Source: Chromera velia
Taxonomy: Eukaryota; Sar; Chromeraceae
Length of the DNA stretch: 33,961 nucleotides
Direction of reading: 5' to 3'
NCBI GenBank assembly: GCA_018398765.1
Contig: JAHBMJ010001216.1
Coordinates: 1 to 33,961 of the forward strand
Positions 33,206 through 33,961 of the stretch are shown in pieces. Made by a program: the position numbers and the translations under genes. Positions within the stretch are counted from its first letter, which is position 1, and each line of letters begins with the position of its first letter. The notes beneath the pieces were generated by a model. The model was given only the letters and a program-made list of their open reading frames with translations, did no database searches and had not been told where the DNA came from.

Positions 33206-33961
33206 TCAAAAGTCCGATCGAGGAGTGCCTGGTGCGATGATCACTCCTTCTCTTTCAGACAATCTTCTCGTCTCCGCAGCTACTCTCTTCTCCTCCTGGT
33301 ATCTCTCTTCCCTCGGCAGTGCAGAGTCTTTTTTTGCTTTACTCTCCTCGCTCTTTTCACTCTCTTCCTTTTCTCCATCTTTTGGCTCCCACAATTGCAA
33401 TCTGTCTGAACTCACCACGTCCCTCTTTTTTCCTCCTAAGGGCCTGATCACGGTCACATGTGGTCTATTCCTTGGTATCCCTACGACCACATAGGTTCCT
33501 TCTGCTCTCGCCTCGAAGGTGGGTTGCTTCTCCATCGGATTGGGAGGTCTGCGCAGGAACACACGGTCCCCTAGACGGAATCTTCGCGTCATCGGAGGGG
33601 GATTACGCCTTTCCCTTGCTTGCCTCTCTTTCTCTGCTCTCGTGACGGCTCTGTCGATCTTCTGCACACGTTCTTGTCGAATGAATCCGTAGTAGTCGTC
33701 ATAACAGACAGGCGGAGACCTCGCTCCCTCAGGCGGTGGTTGCACACGCAGCACCGACTGCGGCGTGTGAGCAAACAACAATTCAAAGGGAGAGAGACCT
33801 GTCTCGGCATGGGAAGCAGTGCGGTATGCTGCGTTGTACGGCTGGAGATAGAGATCCCAATCCCCTTTCTCTTGATCTAGCTGCTTCCCCACTCTCTCAG
33901 CCCACGAACGATTGAATCGCTCCGGGATGCCGTTTGCCTGTGGATGATACCCTGTTATGGT
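33206..33961 (-). CDS. Retrotransposon pol, integrase C-terminal part (partial)
   Basis: The open frame enters from the window edge with the end of the integrase catalytic core: GYHPQANGIPERFNR contains the conserved catalytic Glu and the Asn-Gly and Glu-Arg-Asn pattern of Ty3/Gypsy integrases. It is followed by the W..L..YNAAYRT..H..TG.SPFELLF block. A GPY/F-like module follows, with RRFRLGDRVFLRRP and the later DRLQLW. A charged Glu/Lys/Ser-rich linker then leads to TGA at 33208-33206. The 5' end, including the first two catalytic Asp residues and the rest of pol, is outside the window. Confidence 0.93.
   Translation of the reverse strand, partial: TITGYHPQANGIPERFNRSWAERVGKQLDQEKGDWDLYLQPYNAAYRTASHAETGLSPFELLFAHTPQSVLRVQPPPEGARSPPVCYDDYYGFIRQERVQKIDRAVTRAEKERQARERRNPPPMTRRFRLGDRVFLRRPPNPMEKQPTFEARAEGTYVVVGIPRNRPHVTVIRPLGGKKRDVVSSDRLQLWEPKDGEKEESEKSEESKAKKDSALPREERYQEEKRVAAETRRLSEREGVIIAPGTPRSDF

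Larger units (their letters stand above)
32294..33961 (-). mobile_element. Ty3/Gypsy-type LTR retrotransposon, 3' part
   Basis: Read on the minus strand, the order is: end of the integrase domain running in from beyond the window, an in-frame TGA, a chromo-like tail, a polypurine tract and a 3' LTR. Gag, protease, reverse transcriptase, RNase H and the 5' LTR must lie outside the window. The order and the integrase motifs place it in Ty3/Gypsy, and the chromo-like tail suggests a chromovirus lineage. The bases outside the LTR are AGTCT (32289-32293), the candidate 5-bp target duplication to compare with the far flank. Confidence 0.88.

Overview
The window is nuclear DNA from an intron-rich eukaryote. 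The evidence is spliced genes with GT-AG introns (and one GC-AG intron), a dynamin-family GTPase, a CS-domain protein, a lysosomal-type thioesterase, a Ty3/Gypsy-type retroelement, and very dense microsatellites. Short-to-medium introns, wide spaces full of simple repeats, and GC-rich exons next to AT-rich blocks best fit a chromerid alga (Chromera velia-like) or another alveolate. That placement is inference from overall style, not from a marker gene.

Layout. 1-1300: an intronless PPT2-like palmitoyl-protein thioesterase gene (+). 1293-2165: an AT-rich block. 2166-11365: about 9 kb with no confident gene, dominated by (GT)n, (CA)n, (GA)n, (GAAA)n and (CAGG)n repeats; a few exon-like pieces near 9961-10712 (+) chain in one frame but match no family I know. 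11366-17894: a seven-exon gene (-) for a roughly 1412-residue protein of unknown function, with a short ordered central part and a long Ser/Pro/Gly-rich tail. 17895-21409: a second AT-rich block carrying a complete MITE-like element with 16-bp inverted ends and an 8-bp target duplication, then gene-poor sequence. 21410-29234: a complete 16-exon dynamin-related protein gene (-), 909 residues, which I could join in frame from start to stop. 29235-29941: a 0.7-kb spacer shared head-to-head with a four-exon CS-domain gene (+, 29942-31508). 31509-32293: a third AT-rich block. 32294-33961: the 3' end of a Ty3/Gypsy-type retroelement on the minus strand: the integrase C-terminal part, an in-frame TGA, a chromo-like tail, a polypurine tract and a 500-bp LTR.

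The genes do not form an obvious pathway. The firmest new observations concern the dynamin gene: a large Gln/Gly-rich variable domain, a 46-residue insert in the stalk, a GC-AG intron, one exon flanked by Z-DNA-prone repeats, and a perfect 67-bp tandem duplication that copies the last 3' splice site. All coordinates of spliced genes were derived by hand from splice signals and reading-frame continuity.
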